A stretch of 64,000 nt of DNA, taken from the NCBI RefSeq assembly GCF_048548695.1, contig NZ_JBLYIF010000001.1; one strand, given 5' to 3'. Origin of the DNA: Neptuniibacter sp048548695. Lineage in GTDB: Bacteria > Pseudomonadota > Gammaproteobacteria > Pseudomonadales > Balneatricaceae. A program made the translations under genes and the position numbers. How positions within the stretch are numbered: position 1 is the stretch's first letter; every line of letters starts with the position of its first letter. The notes under the pieces were generated by a model. It was given only the letters and a program-made list of their open reading frames with translations, made no database searches and was not told where the DNA came from. This document shows, piece after piece, positions 16,038 through 22,703 of this stretch.

Positions 16038-16207
16038 TGCTGGTATTAACCTTAAAAATGGGCCAAAAGGTCAGAATAGGGGATCAGATAGTGTTCTGGT
16101 GCGACCATGACGGCCCTGCAAGGCGGCAGCTCTACCCGATCATAAGGGTGATGGTGGAAGCGCCGAAAGAGGTTGGAGTGGTGCGGGGAGAACTGGTGAA
16201 GGAGTAG
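16037..16207 (+). CDS. Phage-encoded CsrA-like RNA-binding protein
   Basis: A 56-residue protein with the CsrA/RsmA plan: MLVLTLKMGQ (strand 1), IGDQI (strand 2), IIRVMVEAPKEV and VVRGEL (strands 4-5). The Arg of VVRGEL matches R44 of E. coli CsrA, which contacts GGA in target mRNAs. In strand 1 the usual Arg-Arg is Leu-Lys, and the middle loop is about six residues longer. CsrA binds GGA-containing hairpins near ribosome-binding sites and changes translation or mRNA decay. The ATG overlaps the stop of the preceding gene. A phage version could retune host CsrA-controlled genes or act on phage mRNAs; that is inference. Confidence 0.8.
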   Translation: MLVLTLKMGQKVRIGDQIVFWCDHDGPARRQLYPIIRVMVEAPKEVGVVRGELVKE

Positions 16208-16213
16208 TCTAGA

Positions 16214-16726
16214 CTACACTTGTTTACGCAATTCCCCTTGCCATTTTCTAGCCAAACTTTCAAATTCCTTGAAAGCGTTTGGATGGGTTTTCTGGATATC
16301 TTTGATGTACTCTTCAGCGTCTTCAAAGTGATTGATGTAAGTTGATCTCATCCAGCTTTTATAGAATCCCTCATCAAGAATTTCTTTCCTGATCGAGATC
16401 GCTATAAGCTCGTAATGATTCAAAAAATTATCCACTTCTGTTTTCGCTTTGCGCTCTGAGTCTGTTTCAGCAAATAGAAGTGTTTTTAAGCCAGAAGACC
16501 TTTTTCGCTCAGAAGAAAAAACGGTATAGATACGCTCGAAATACTCATCGCTTTCACTTTTGAGTATCACGTCAAGCGTAGCTCTTTTCCTGGCGATTTC
16601 GCGGTTAGTTTTGATGGCATTGAGCGCAACAGCAGCACCAACCCCAGCAGAAACCAAAATGGCCAGAGGGGAAACCCACTGGCCACTGGTGATAAGCTCT
16701 ACCGTGCAAGTTACTGGATCAGTCAC
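16214..16726 (-). CDS. DUF4760 family membrane protein
   Basis: A 170-residue protein with an N-terminal membrane helix (SPLAILVSAGVGAAVALNA) and a cytoplasmic helical domain. The stretches ARKRATLDVIL and NHYELIAISIRKEILDEGFYKSW are typical of DUF4760, a family often found on mobile elements, with no established role. I use the GTG at 16726, close behind GAAGGA; a TTG at 16744 is in frame. It is convergent with the CsrA-like gene and lies downstream of the repressor, so it may be expressed in the lysogen. Confidence 0.65.
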   Translation of the reverse strand: MTDPVTCTVELITSGQWVSPLAILVSAGVGAAVALNAIKTNREIARKRATLDVILKSESDEYFERIYTVFSSERKRSSGLKTLLFAETDSERKAKTEVDNFLNHYELIAISIRKEILDEGFYKSWMRSTYINHFEDAEEYIKDIQKTHPNAFKEFESLARKWQGELRKQV

Positions 16727-16888
16727 GGTGTCCTTCGTTAGCAATACGCATAATTAATCCCCTTTGATTTGTTGCTTATCTGATATGACAGCCAGTCTAA
16801 AACATTTTGTTAATGTTTTTTTATCTATTAGACTAAAGTATTAGAAAAATAGTCTTACATTACATATCCGGCTTTTCTGATGAATAGC

Positions 16889-17668
16889 TTAGATCTTCAA
16901 CTTAACTTCCCTGACCACCCCAACGATTCTGCAGTTGCCGTTGATGTGGATTGTCCCATAATTCGGATTAAGTGGTTTCAAATAATGCTGGCCAGCATCG
17001 ATGACCAGCTTCTTGAATGTTACTTCGTCGCTGTCCTCAAGTTTGGCAACCACCAGGCTTCCATTGTCAGCTCTGGCGTTTGGGTCAACCAGTATTAAGT
17101 AGCCCTCTGGGATGCTTAAGCCAGCCGGTGAGGTCATGCTGTCACCGGTTACACGTAACCAGAATGACTGATCGCTGTACTGAGCGCCTGCTTCTTCCCA
17201 GCATTCAGCATCGCCTGGCTGAAAGAGATCAATTGCTTCCTTCCATGCCCCGGCTTGGACGCTGCTGATCACTGGATATTTTCGCATCTGGCCCTGATCT
17301 GGGGCGTATGTGAGATTGGAGGGCTCACGGACTTCTTGTGCTAACTGATTGGTCTCTACAAGGATGTCTGCCATCAGTTCTGGGTAGTCATCGCTAACAC
17401 TGTGACCAAGTTGTTTCAGTCTATCGCAAACATAATTTGGGAATGCTGGATCATCAAACTCGTATTTTGCCAGGCCAATTGATTGCTCAATCTGATCACG
17501 TAGATCCTCGCCAATATTTTTCATTGGCACCTTCATTAAGCACCGAGAAATATAACTCGGATCTATTCCTACAGCCTCACCTAAGCGGCGTTTTGAGCCG
17601 CGTGCGTCGCCATATAGCGCATGAAGAAGGGCCCGCAAATTATTACGGCGAATAAATTTGATATCCAT
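16889..17668 (-). CDS. CI-type prophage repressor with LexA/S24 peptidase domain
   Basis: A 259-residue repressor. Residues ~8-50 form the DNA-binding helix-turn-helix (GSKRRLGEAVGIDPSYISRCL). The C-terminal S24 domain shows the A139-G140 self-cleavage bond (SVQAGAWKE), the nucleophile S177 (VTGDSMTSPAG) and the base K209 (LVVAKL). RecA-stimulated autocleavage would link induction to DNA damage. It is divergent from the Cro-like gene, with three operator-like palindromes between them, and the same palindromes occur at the left promoter. Confidence 0.95.
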   Translation of the reverse strand: MDIKFIRRNNLRALLHALYGDARGSKRRLGEAVGIDPSYISRCLMKVPMKNIGEDLRDQIEQSIGLAKYEFDDPAFPNYVCDRLKQLGHSVSDDYPELMADILVETNQLAQEVREPSNLTYAPDQGQMRKYPVISSVQAGAWKEAIDLFQPGDAECWEEAGAQYSDQSFWLRVTGDSMTSPAGLSIPEGYLILVDPNARADNGSLVVAKLEDSDEVTFKKLVIDAGQHYLKPLNPNYGTIHINGNCRIVGVVREVKLKI

Positions 17669-17688
17669 TTAAGCATCATCTTTTTAAA

Positions 17689-17744
17689 TTACCTGAAGGT
17701 AAATGTCCTAAAGGTATTGATTTATGATTACCCTTGGGTAATGA
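17689..17744 (+). promoter_or_regulatory. Right operator and early rightward promoter (OR/PR-like)
   Basis: Three sites lie between the repressor and cro-like genes: TTACCTGAAGGTAA (17689-17702), a degenerate copy around TCCTAAAGGTA (17706-17716), and TTACCCTTGGGTAA (17728-17741). The promoter has TTGATT (17717-17722) and TAATGA (17739-17744), 16 bp apart, with the last operator inside the spacer, exactly as at the left promoter. Confidence 0.82.
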
Positions 17745-17771
17745 TTAAGCGTGTTTAGGAGGATGTGCTTT

Positions 17772-18002
17772 ATGCCAATTAGAAACGACGCTCTGCTTAC
17801 ATGGGCCAAATCAGCCGACGATGAGGCTATTAAGCGGACTGGAACAACCAGGGCTTATTTGCTGCAAATTGCATACGGCAATAAACCTGCGTCACCTATG
17901 GTTGCTGCTCAAATTGAGATTGAAACTAATAAATTGGTTACCCGGCAGCAATTGCGCCCAGAGGATTGGCAGCGTATCTGGCCAGAAATCTGTGCCGCCT
18001 AA
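17772..18002 (+). CDS. Cro-like DNA-binding protein
   Basis: A 76-residue protein starting MPIRNDALLTWAKSADDEAI. The helix-turn-helix is seen as RTGTTRAYLLQIAYGNKPASPMVAAQIE, the pattern of YdaS/Cro-type antirepressors, followed by LRPEDWQRIWPEI. AGGAGG lies nine bases before the ATG at 17772. Its place directly behind the right promoter, divergent from the repressor, supports a Cro role: repressing the lysogenic promoter in lytic growth. Confidence 0.85.
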   Translation: MPIRNDALLTWAKSADDEAIKRTGTTRAYLLQIAYGNKPASPMVAAQIEIETNKLVTRQQLRPEDWQRIWPEICAA

Positions 18003-18099
18003 CAATCACGCCCTCAGTATCCCCACTGCAGGGCGTTTCTTTTATGACGGCAAGGGTATGGGGATTTGTACAGGCTTCACACTGGTGCTCTAGCGCTTT

Positions 18100-18122
18100 G
18101 GCTGTTTCGACAGCCCTTTTTT
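18100..18122 (+). terminator. Rho-independent terminator after the cro-like gene
   Basis: GGCTGT-TTCG-ACAGCC forms a 6-bp stem with a stable UUCG loop, followed by C and six T. It would end the early transcript about 100 bp after the cro-like gene unless antitermination occurs. Confidence 0.85.
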
Positions 18123-18177
18123 AAGCCTCTTTGCGAAGGGGTTTAAGAAAGTAGGGGAGCAGCGATCTGCACTTACA

Positions 18178-18199
18178 CCCGTCCTCGGGCGGGATTTTT
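18178..18199 (+). terminator. Second terminator in the early rightward leader
   Basis: CCCGTC-CTCG-GGCGGG (one G-T pair) is followed by ATTTTT. With the terminator at 18100 it makes a tandem block comparable in position to lambda tR1. Confidence 0.7.
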
Positions 18200-18215
18200 A
18201 ACAGGAGATAGGCGA

Positions 18216-18323
18216 ATGAAAGTGACTCTTGAATGGATGAAGAAGCTAATCAATTCAAACCGCCCTATAAACGAAGGCGTTATCGGCAGCGGAACATCTA
18301 ACAGCGAAGTTGATGGGCTGTAA
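18216..18323 (+). CDS. Small early phage protein (35 aa)
   Basis: A 35-residue frame starting MKVTLEWMKKLINSN, with AACAGGAGA well placed upstream. It lies directly behind the second terminator, in the early rightward transcript. Basic first half, neutral second half. I recognise no family; the good ribosome-binding site is the main support. Confidence 0.45.
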   Translation: MKVTLEWMKKLINSNRPINEGVIGSGTSNSEVDGL

Positions 18324-18692
18324 GACTCCAGCGATACCCGACCCACGGCGGGGCAGTTGAAACCGTGGGCAACGGAGAGTGGTTTGCATAGAGCTGGGCG
18401 AGAAATCCATGCAATAGGTATCTACCAGACCACTGCCCGTTATGATGAATGCGCAGGCTGATGCGTTACAAGATAGCGGCAATAACTCGGTAAGGCCCAT
18501 GTGGCACGACGTAACCCCGCAATGCCGGAGATCAGCACCGGCCATCGCAACAACCAGCCAGCAAGAAGGTGCAGCCGAGGTCATAGATTGATGCTGCAGC
18601 AGCGGACTAAGCCGGAGTGACGCCCGGCGGCTGGCACCAAACATAAGCGAACCTGTAAGCATTCCTTGCAGGTTCAGAAGGGGATAGGGGAT
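18324..18692 (+). other. Untranslated, structured-looking stretch in the early operon
   Basis: No convincing long gene is present. There are clear inverted repeats: CCCACGG/CCGTGGG near 18343-18371, and an 11-bp hairpin GAACCTGTAAG/CTTGCAGGTTC (18649-18675) just before the ribosome-binding site of the next gene. A 49-codon frame (18442-18591, MMNAQADALQDSGNN...) exists but has no ribosome-binding site I trust. A minus-strand frame of 135 codons has shadow-like composition. An RNA element or small RNA is possible. Confidence 0.4.
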
Positions 18693-18980
18693 ATGCGAAA
18701 GACGAGAATCATTGCCGCCTGCCTGGTGCTGTCTGTACCAGTCTCAGCCGCGCCTGATATGAGTCAGGTGCTGTACGAACAAGCCCATGCGCTCTGTTAT
18801 CACGCATCTACTCATCTCCGATATTTCCGTGATGCGCTTGATGAATTTCAGCGTAACACCGGAGCAACCCTAAATGATCAAAACGCTAGCCGCCTAATTT
18901 ACCTTAATTGCATGAGTTTCCAGTATGGCTCTCATTTCGAAAGCCTGGCGCAGAAGTTGATCAGTGAGAAGAACATATGA
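18693..18980 (+). CDS. Secreted phage protein of unknown function
   Basis: A 95-residue protein with a clean signal peptide (MRKTRIIAACLVLSVPVSAA) and a mature helical domain of about 75 residues with three cysteines. A purine-rich GGGGATAGGGG precedes the ATG. A hairpin that ends 18 bp before the start might affect translation. It overlaps the next gene by 4 bp (ATGA). Periplasmic location is inferred; the role is unknown. Confidence 0.55.
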   Translation: MRKTRIIAACLVLSVPVSAAPDMSQVLYEQAHALCYHASTHLRYFRDALDEFQRNTGATLNDQNASRLIYLNCMSFQYGSHFESLAQKLISEKNI

Positions 18981-19168
18981 ATGTTCGCTCATTCGCCATC
19001 TACGCTTCAGCGCTTATCGCTTGTGGATCTTCCGGTCAGCACCACTCTTTTCGCCCGCAGCCTAAAAGAAAGACAAAGCTTTGCCTGCAATGCGGCGAAG
19101 AGCATCAGCATAACAACGCTTTTTGTAGTGCTGAATGCTGCAAAAGCTACCAGAGGAAGCCCATCTAA
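18977..19168 (+). CDS. Small Cys-rich putative lipoprotein
   Basis: A 63-residue protein. The N-terminus MNVRSFAIYASALIACGSSG fits a short lipoprotein signal with the Cys of LIAC as the lipidated residue. The C-terminal half, LCLQCGEEHQHNNAFCSAECC, has the spacing of a zinc-binding treble-clef-like knuckle, normally cytoplasmic. Both readings cannot easily be true together, so either the first helix is not a signal or this is an odd fusion. Its start overlaps the preceding secreted-protein gene. Confidence 0.45.
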   Translation: MNVRSFAIYASALIACGSSGQHHSFRPQPKRKTKLCLQCGEEHQHNNAFCSAECCKSYQRKPI

Positions 19169-19254
19169 TGTCTCTACCACAAAACAACAAAAAAATCCTT
19201 TGCCCTGGGGCAAAAGACTTCTGTCAGTTCATCAGGGTAGGGTGAGTTCATTCA

Positions 19255-20142
19255 ATGAGTGCAATGCTAATGGTGCAGGCGATGAAAGCTAAAGTTGGCA
19301 ACACGGCGAGCAAAATGGTGCTGGTGAAGTTGGCAGAGTGTGCCAATGACGACACTCACCAGTGCTGGCCGTCTATGCAACACATCGCTGACCATTGCGA
19401 GATGGGCAAAAGCACGGTTAAGAAACATATCAAAGCACTGGCTGAACTGGGGTTTATCTCTGTTACAACCCGAAATGATGGCAACAGCAGCAATCTGTAT
19501 ACGCTCACCCTTGATAAAGGTCAGAACATTGAAAGAACTGTTCACTCAAGAACAGTAGACGATGGACAGACAGGGTCAGGAGATGACCCAGTCACGAGCG
19601 AACCCGGTCACGAGATGACCCCCACAGGGTCAGGAGATGACCCCCTGACAGGGTCAGGAGGTGACCCCAGAACCTGTAACTCTTTTGAACCTGTCATTGA
19701 ACCTAAAACACTTTGCGCAAAACAATCCGCCGAACAGCGCTTTGCCGAGTGGTATGAGAACTACCCCAACAAGAAATCCAGAGCGAGGGCGCTCAAGGCG
19801 TTCACCAAGCTCAACCCTGACGACCTGCTGTTGCAACGCATGATCCATGCGCTGAAGTCTCAGATCGAAAATCGGGAACGTGCCAAAACCGCTGGCGTAT
19901 GGGCACCGGACTGGAAACATCCAGAGACGTGGCTGAACGGCCAATGCTGGGAAGACGACCTGATCGAAATACCTGACCCTCACACCGGAGGCAACCATGA
20001 CAAAGCAAGTATCCGAATACATGGCCAAAGGTTATCAACCGTTGACCGGCAGCATGCCATCGTCAGACAGCGCCATGCGCAACGCGAAGGTGAGCGCGGA
20101 GGTGGTCGATTCAGTGACGCAGTTGTGGCTTCGTATGAGTGA
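19255..20142 (+). CDS. Phage replication initiator (O-like), contains the origin
   Basis: A 295-residue protein with an N-terminal winged helix (SKMVLVKLAECANDDTHQCWPSMQHIADHCEMGKSTVKKHIKALAELGFI) of the phage replication protein O type, which binds origin iterons. A linker rich in Gly/Asp/Thr/Pro (TGSGDDP repeats, residues ~105-145) is encoded by the iterons themselves, as in lambda O. The C-terminal part (RFAEWYENYPNKKSRARALKAF, then WAPDWKHPETWLNGQ) is a common phage-replication segment that probably contacts the P-like loader. It overlaps the P-like gene by about 145 bp in another frame, an unusually long overlap. Confidence 0.85.
   Translation: MSAMLMVQAMKAKVGNTASKMVLVKLAECANDDTHQCWPSMQHIADHCEMGKSTVKKHIKALAELGFISVTTRNDGNSSNLYTLTLDKGQNIERTVHSRTVDDGQTGSGDDPVTSEPGHEMTPTGSGDDPLTGSGGDPRTCNSFEPVIEPKTLCAKQSAEQRFAEWYENYPNKKSRARALKAFTKLNPDDLLLQRMIHALKSQIENRERAKTAGVWAPDWKHPETWLNGQCWEDDLIEIPDPHTGGNHDKASIRIHGQRLSTVDRQHAIVRQRHAQREGERGGGRFSDAVVASYE
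19573..19667 (+). repeat. Four origin iterons within the O-like gene
   Basis: The 17-bp unit GGGTCAGGAGATGACCC occurs at 19573-19589 and 19627-19643, with one-base variant GGGTCAGGAGGTGACCC at 19651-19667 and a two-base variant CGGTCACGAGATGACCC at 19605-19621. Each is an inverted repeat GGGTCA/TGACCC. Start-to-start distances are 32, 22 and 24 bp. Palindromic iterons inside the initiator gene are the lambda-type origin design. Confidence 0.85.
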
Positions 20143-20671
20143 GATTTACGGCAGCCAGTTTGCCAACCAGTTTGGCGATGTGGATGGCGAAGGTTTCCAG
20201 ACCTGGTGCCTTGGCCTGCGTGACCAGACCGCACAGAGCATCAAACGCGGGTTTTCCAAACTACTGCAGCGTGAGAGCAAATTTGTGCCGAACCTCAACG
20301 AGTTCCGCGACCTGTGCTCACCGTCACTGGCAGAACTCGGCATTCCGTCTGAGCACGAGGCGTACACCGAAGCGGCCATGAACGCCCGTCGTGTGACACG
20401 CCACCCGTGGAGCCACCCGATTGTCTACCACGCTGGCAGCCAGACCGGCTGGTTCATGCTGGTGCGTGAAGCGGAAGCCAAAACCCGCCCCGCCTTCAAG
20501 AAAATCTACGCCGCGTTGATTGAGCGCATCCGTGCAGGTGAAGTGTTTCAGTTGCCAGAACGGGCCTCAAACCAGTTAGAGCACCACACCCATGGTGATC
20601 GTGTCACCACTCAGCAGAGCCGAAAAGCAGGTGAGAAAGCGCTGAACAGCCTGAAGGAGTCATTCCGGTGA
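19997..20671 (+). CDS. Replication protein P-like helicase loader
   Basis: A 224-residue protein resembling lambda P-type loaders that bring host DnaB to the phage origin. Typical segments are LWLRMSEIYGSQFANQFG, WCLGLRDQTAQSIKRGFSKL and SKFVPNLNEFRDLC. The start at 19997 lies inside the O-like gene in a different frame; an ATG at 20024 is an alternative that shortens but does not remove the overlap. The next gene begins within its stop codon. Confidence 0.85.
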   Translation: MTKQVSEYMAKGYQPLTGSMPSSDSAMRNAKVSAEVVDSVTQLWLRMSEIYGSQFANQFGDVDGEGFQTWCLGLRDQTAQSIKRGFSKLLQRESKFVPNLNEFRDLCSPSLAELGIPSEHEAYTEAAMNARRVTRHPWSHPIVYHAGSQTGWFMLVREAEAKTRPAFKKIYAALIERIRAGEVFQLPERASNQLEHHTHGDRVTTQQSRKAGEKALNSLKESFR

Positions 20672-20961
20672 GCACCCAACTCGAACGCGATTACGCTGCC
20701 GCACTGCGCACCATCCGCCGGTTGGAAAAAGACAACAGCACCATGCGCAAAGACATGCACAAGCTCTGCGGCCAGGCACTCGCGGTCAGAGGGGCTTCAG
20801 AGGTGAAAAGCGCCGCCCAGCAGTATTGGGATAAACACCAGCTCTACACCCTGGATAACGTAACGCAGCTGTGCAGCTATCCGTCCTGTGATTGTCCAGA
20901 GGTGAGGGATGAAGAGCCGGCGCATTGCGCCAAAGGCTACAAACAGGGTGGCAAATTATGA
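20668..20961 (+). CDS. Phage hypothetical protein with C-terminal Cys motif
   Basis: A 97-residue protein starting with GTG at 20668, overlapping the P-like stop (GTGA). The N-terminal half is a coiled coil (LRTIRRLEKDNSTMRKDM) and the C-terminal third has Cys and His (CSYPSCDCP ... HCAKGY) that could bind zinc. No family known to me. It belongs to a chain of overlapping replication-region genes. Confidence 0.55.
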   Translation: MSTQLERDYAAALRTIRRLEKDNSTMRKDMHKLCGQALAVRGASEVKSAAQQYWDKHQLYTLDNVTQLCSYPSCDCPEVRDEEPAHCAKGYKQGGKL

Positions 20962-21227
20962 ACCTCGTTGCCCTTGGCCAATGGCTGGCAAAAACAGTCC
21001 ATGATCCGCGCAATATTCAGCCCGGTGAATGGCCGCTTATCAGCCACATTTACAACGCAGCGGATGCGGATGAATGGGAAGAAATTAAAGCCGTGGCAAA
21101 GACGTATTCAAAGAACGTGGTTAACGGCCCGGGTGAGAACAGTCGGGCAGCAAAGCGGGCATCAAGGAACATTCATTCAGTGATGAAAAGACAGAATCAG
21201 TGGTACAAGCCGGCAGAGGTTAAGTGA
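20958..21227 (+). CDS. Phage hypothetical protein
   Basis: An 89-residue protein starting MNLVALGQWLAKTVHDP, helical, with a basic C-terminal half (SRAAKRASRNIHSVMKR) that could touch nucleic acid. Start and stop both overlap the neighbouring genes by a few bases. Function unknown. Confidence 0.55.
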   Translation: MNLVALGQWLAKTVHDPRNIQPGEWPLISHIYNAADADEWEEIKAVAKTYSKNVVNGPGENSRAAKRASRNIHSVMKRQNQWYKPAEVK

Positions 21228-21586
21228 TGCAACCGACACATAAACAGGGTTACACAGCGGAATCTGACCCGCACGGCACAGACCCGCATTCACCCGGCGC
21301 AAAGCTGGATCACGGTAAGAACCGGCTTGGTCTGGTCTTGAATGGATTTCCCCTGGCGCTGATGGCGGTAGGTGAGGTTGGCACCTATGGCGCAAACAAA
21401 TACACCGATAACGGCTGGAAGCAGGTTCCGGACGGGATTAACCGCTACACCGATGCGATGTATCGCCATCTGTTTGCTGAGGCAGCAGGGCAACTGACTG
21501 ACAGCGATACCGAACTGCTACACGCCGCCCATGCTGCCTGGAATGCGCTGGCACGGCTGAATCTGATGTTGGAGGGGAAAGGTTAA
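21227..21586 (+). CDS. dATP/dGTP diphosphohydrolase-type protein (DUF5664)
   Basis: A 119-residue protein with the family features GAKLDHGKNRLGLVL, the metal-site region VGTYGANKYTDNGW, and RYTDAMYRHLFAEAAGQ followed by LLHAAHAAWNALARL. Members hydrolyse dATP/dGTP and in some phages support 2-aminoadenine DNA together with PurZ; I see no PurZ here, so simple control of the nucleotide pool is more likely. The ATG overlaps the upstream stop (TGATG) and its own stop overlaps the ssb start. Confidence 0.8.
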   Translation: MQPTHKQGYTAESDPHGTDPHSPGAKLDHGKNRLGLVLNGFPLALMAVGEVGTYGANKYTDNGWKQVPDGINRYTDAMYRHLFAEAAGQLTDSDTELLHAAHAAWNALARLNLMLEGKG

Positions 21587-22107
21587 TGGCTTCAAGAGGC
21601 ATCAACAAAGTCATTTTAGTAGGCAACCTTGGTGGCGATCCTGAAGTGCGCTACATGCCCAACGGTAATGCGGTGACCAATATCACCTTGGCCACCAGTG
21701 AAAGCTGGAAGGACAAGCAGACCGGTAATCAGGAAACCCGGACTGAGTGGCATAAAGTGATTTTCTTCAACCGTCTTGCTGAAGTAGCAGGCGAATACCT
21801 GCGCAAAGGCAGCAAGGTGTATGTGGAAGGCTCACTGCGCACCCGTAAATGGCAGGATCAAAGCGGCCAAGATCGTTACACCACTGAGATAGTCGCCAGC
21901 GATATGCAGATGCTGGATAGCCGCGATAGTGGAGCGCAGAACACGGCTCAGGCTCCACAACAGCAGTCTGGCCAGCAACAGCCGCCGCGCACAGACCGGA
22001 ATGCAAACGGTACGCAGAAGTCCTATACAGCACCGCCGCCGATGGATTTCCCGGATGACGATATCCCGTTCATGCGGGCCTATGCGGGCATGGAGTTGAT
22101 GGTATGA
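21586..22107 (+). CDS. ssb: Single-stranded DNA-binding protein
   Basis: A 173-residue SSB that coats single-stranded DNA during phage replication. The OB fold is obvious from GINKVILVGNLGGDPEVRYMPNG through EWHKVIFFNRLAEVAGEYLRKGSKVYVEG. A Gln/Pro linker leads to DDDIPF, the acidic tip that binds host replication proteins. Unusually eleven more residues (MRAYAGMELMV) follow the tip, which normally is the very end; this could weaken partner binding. Confidence 0.95.
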   Translation: MASRGINKVILVGNLGGDPEVRYMPNGNAVTNITLATSESWKDKQTGNQETRTEWHKVIFFNRLAEVAGEYLRKGSKVYVEGSLRTRKWQDQSGQDRYTTEIVASDMQMLDSRDSGAQNTAQAPQQQSGQQQPPRTDRNANGTQKSYTAPPPMDFPDDDIPFMRAYAGMELMV

Positions 22108-22202
22108 GCGCCCACGGCTTTGTTTGCGGTCCGTGATTGTATGAGATCGACGGCGGTGTCCGGCTGTAATGCCTTGTTATATGCGTGTTTGAGGACTTGA
22201 GT

Positions 22203-22703
22203 GTGACCCAACTCGCCCGCCAGATCACCCGCACCATCAAGTCAGACGCAGATAAGCAGCATCTGGTGCGCTATCTGGTGGGTATAGACCAGTACCCGAT
22301 GCACGTTGCAATTAAACCCGGCAAAGAGCCGCGCAGCCTGCAGCAGAACCGCCTGCAGTTTCAGTGGATGAATGACGCTGAGGGGCAGGGGGACCATACC
22401 GCCACGGAGTACCGCGCCCTGTGCAAGTTGCACTTTGGCGTACCGCTGCTGTGTGAGCATGACGAGGAGTTCAGAGAGGCATGGCAACGCATTCTGGATA
22501 TGGGCCTGACCTACGAGCAGCGCCTGTATCTGATGGGTGAGCCGGTGAATATGCCCATCACCAGCCGCATGAGTGTTGCGGTAATGACGCAGTATTTGAA
22601 CCGTATCTGGGACCACTTCACGGGCAAGGGCTTTGTGCTAACCGACCCGGCGCAGATGGGTATCGAGGATTATCAGAAATGGTTGGGAGAATCAGAAAGA
22701 TGA
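22203..22703 (+). CDS. NinB-like recombination protein
   Basis: A 166-residue protein matching the lambda NinB (Orf) family, an SSB- and ssDNA-binding recombination mediator. Characteristic are the RSLQQNRLQFQWMNDAEGQ segment, EYRALCKLHFGVPLL and MTQYLNRIWDHF near the C-terminus. I choose the GTG at 22203 behind GAGGA; a GTG at 22185 adds six residues. It overlaps the NinG start by 4 bp, the usual nin-region order. Confidence 0.8.
   Translation: MTQLARQITRTIKSDADKQHLVRYLVGIDQYPMHVAIKPGKEPRSLQQNRLQFQWMNDAEGQGDHTATEYRALCKLHFGVPLLCEHDEEFREAWQRILDMGLTYEQRLYLMGEPVNMPITSRMSVAVMTQYLNRIWDHFTGKGFVLTDPAQMGIEDYQKWLGESER

Noticed and set aside
16790..16840. Terminator between the repressor and DUF4760 genes
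   Set aside because: AAAACATT/AATGTTTT can pair, but the T run is on the plus strand while both genes run on the minus strand.
18255..18662. 135-codon minus-strand frame
   Set aside because: Ser/Cys/Leu-rich composition, no ribosome-binding site and opposite to all neighbours; looks like a shadow of structured sequence.
21227..21586. 2-aminoadenine (Z) DNA biosynthesis because of the dATP/dGTP diphosphohydrolase
   Set aside because: No PurZ or matching polymerase is present in the prophage; the enzyme family also occurs in ordinary phages.
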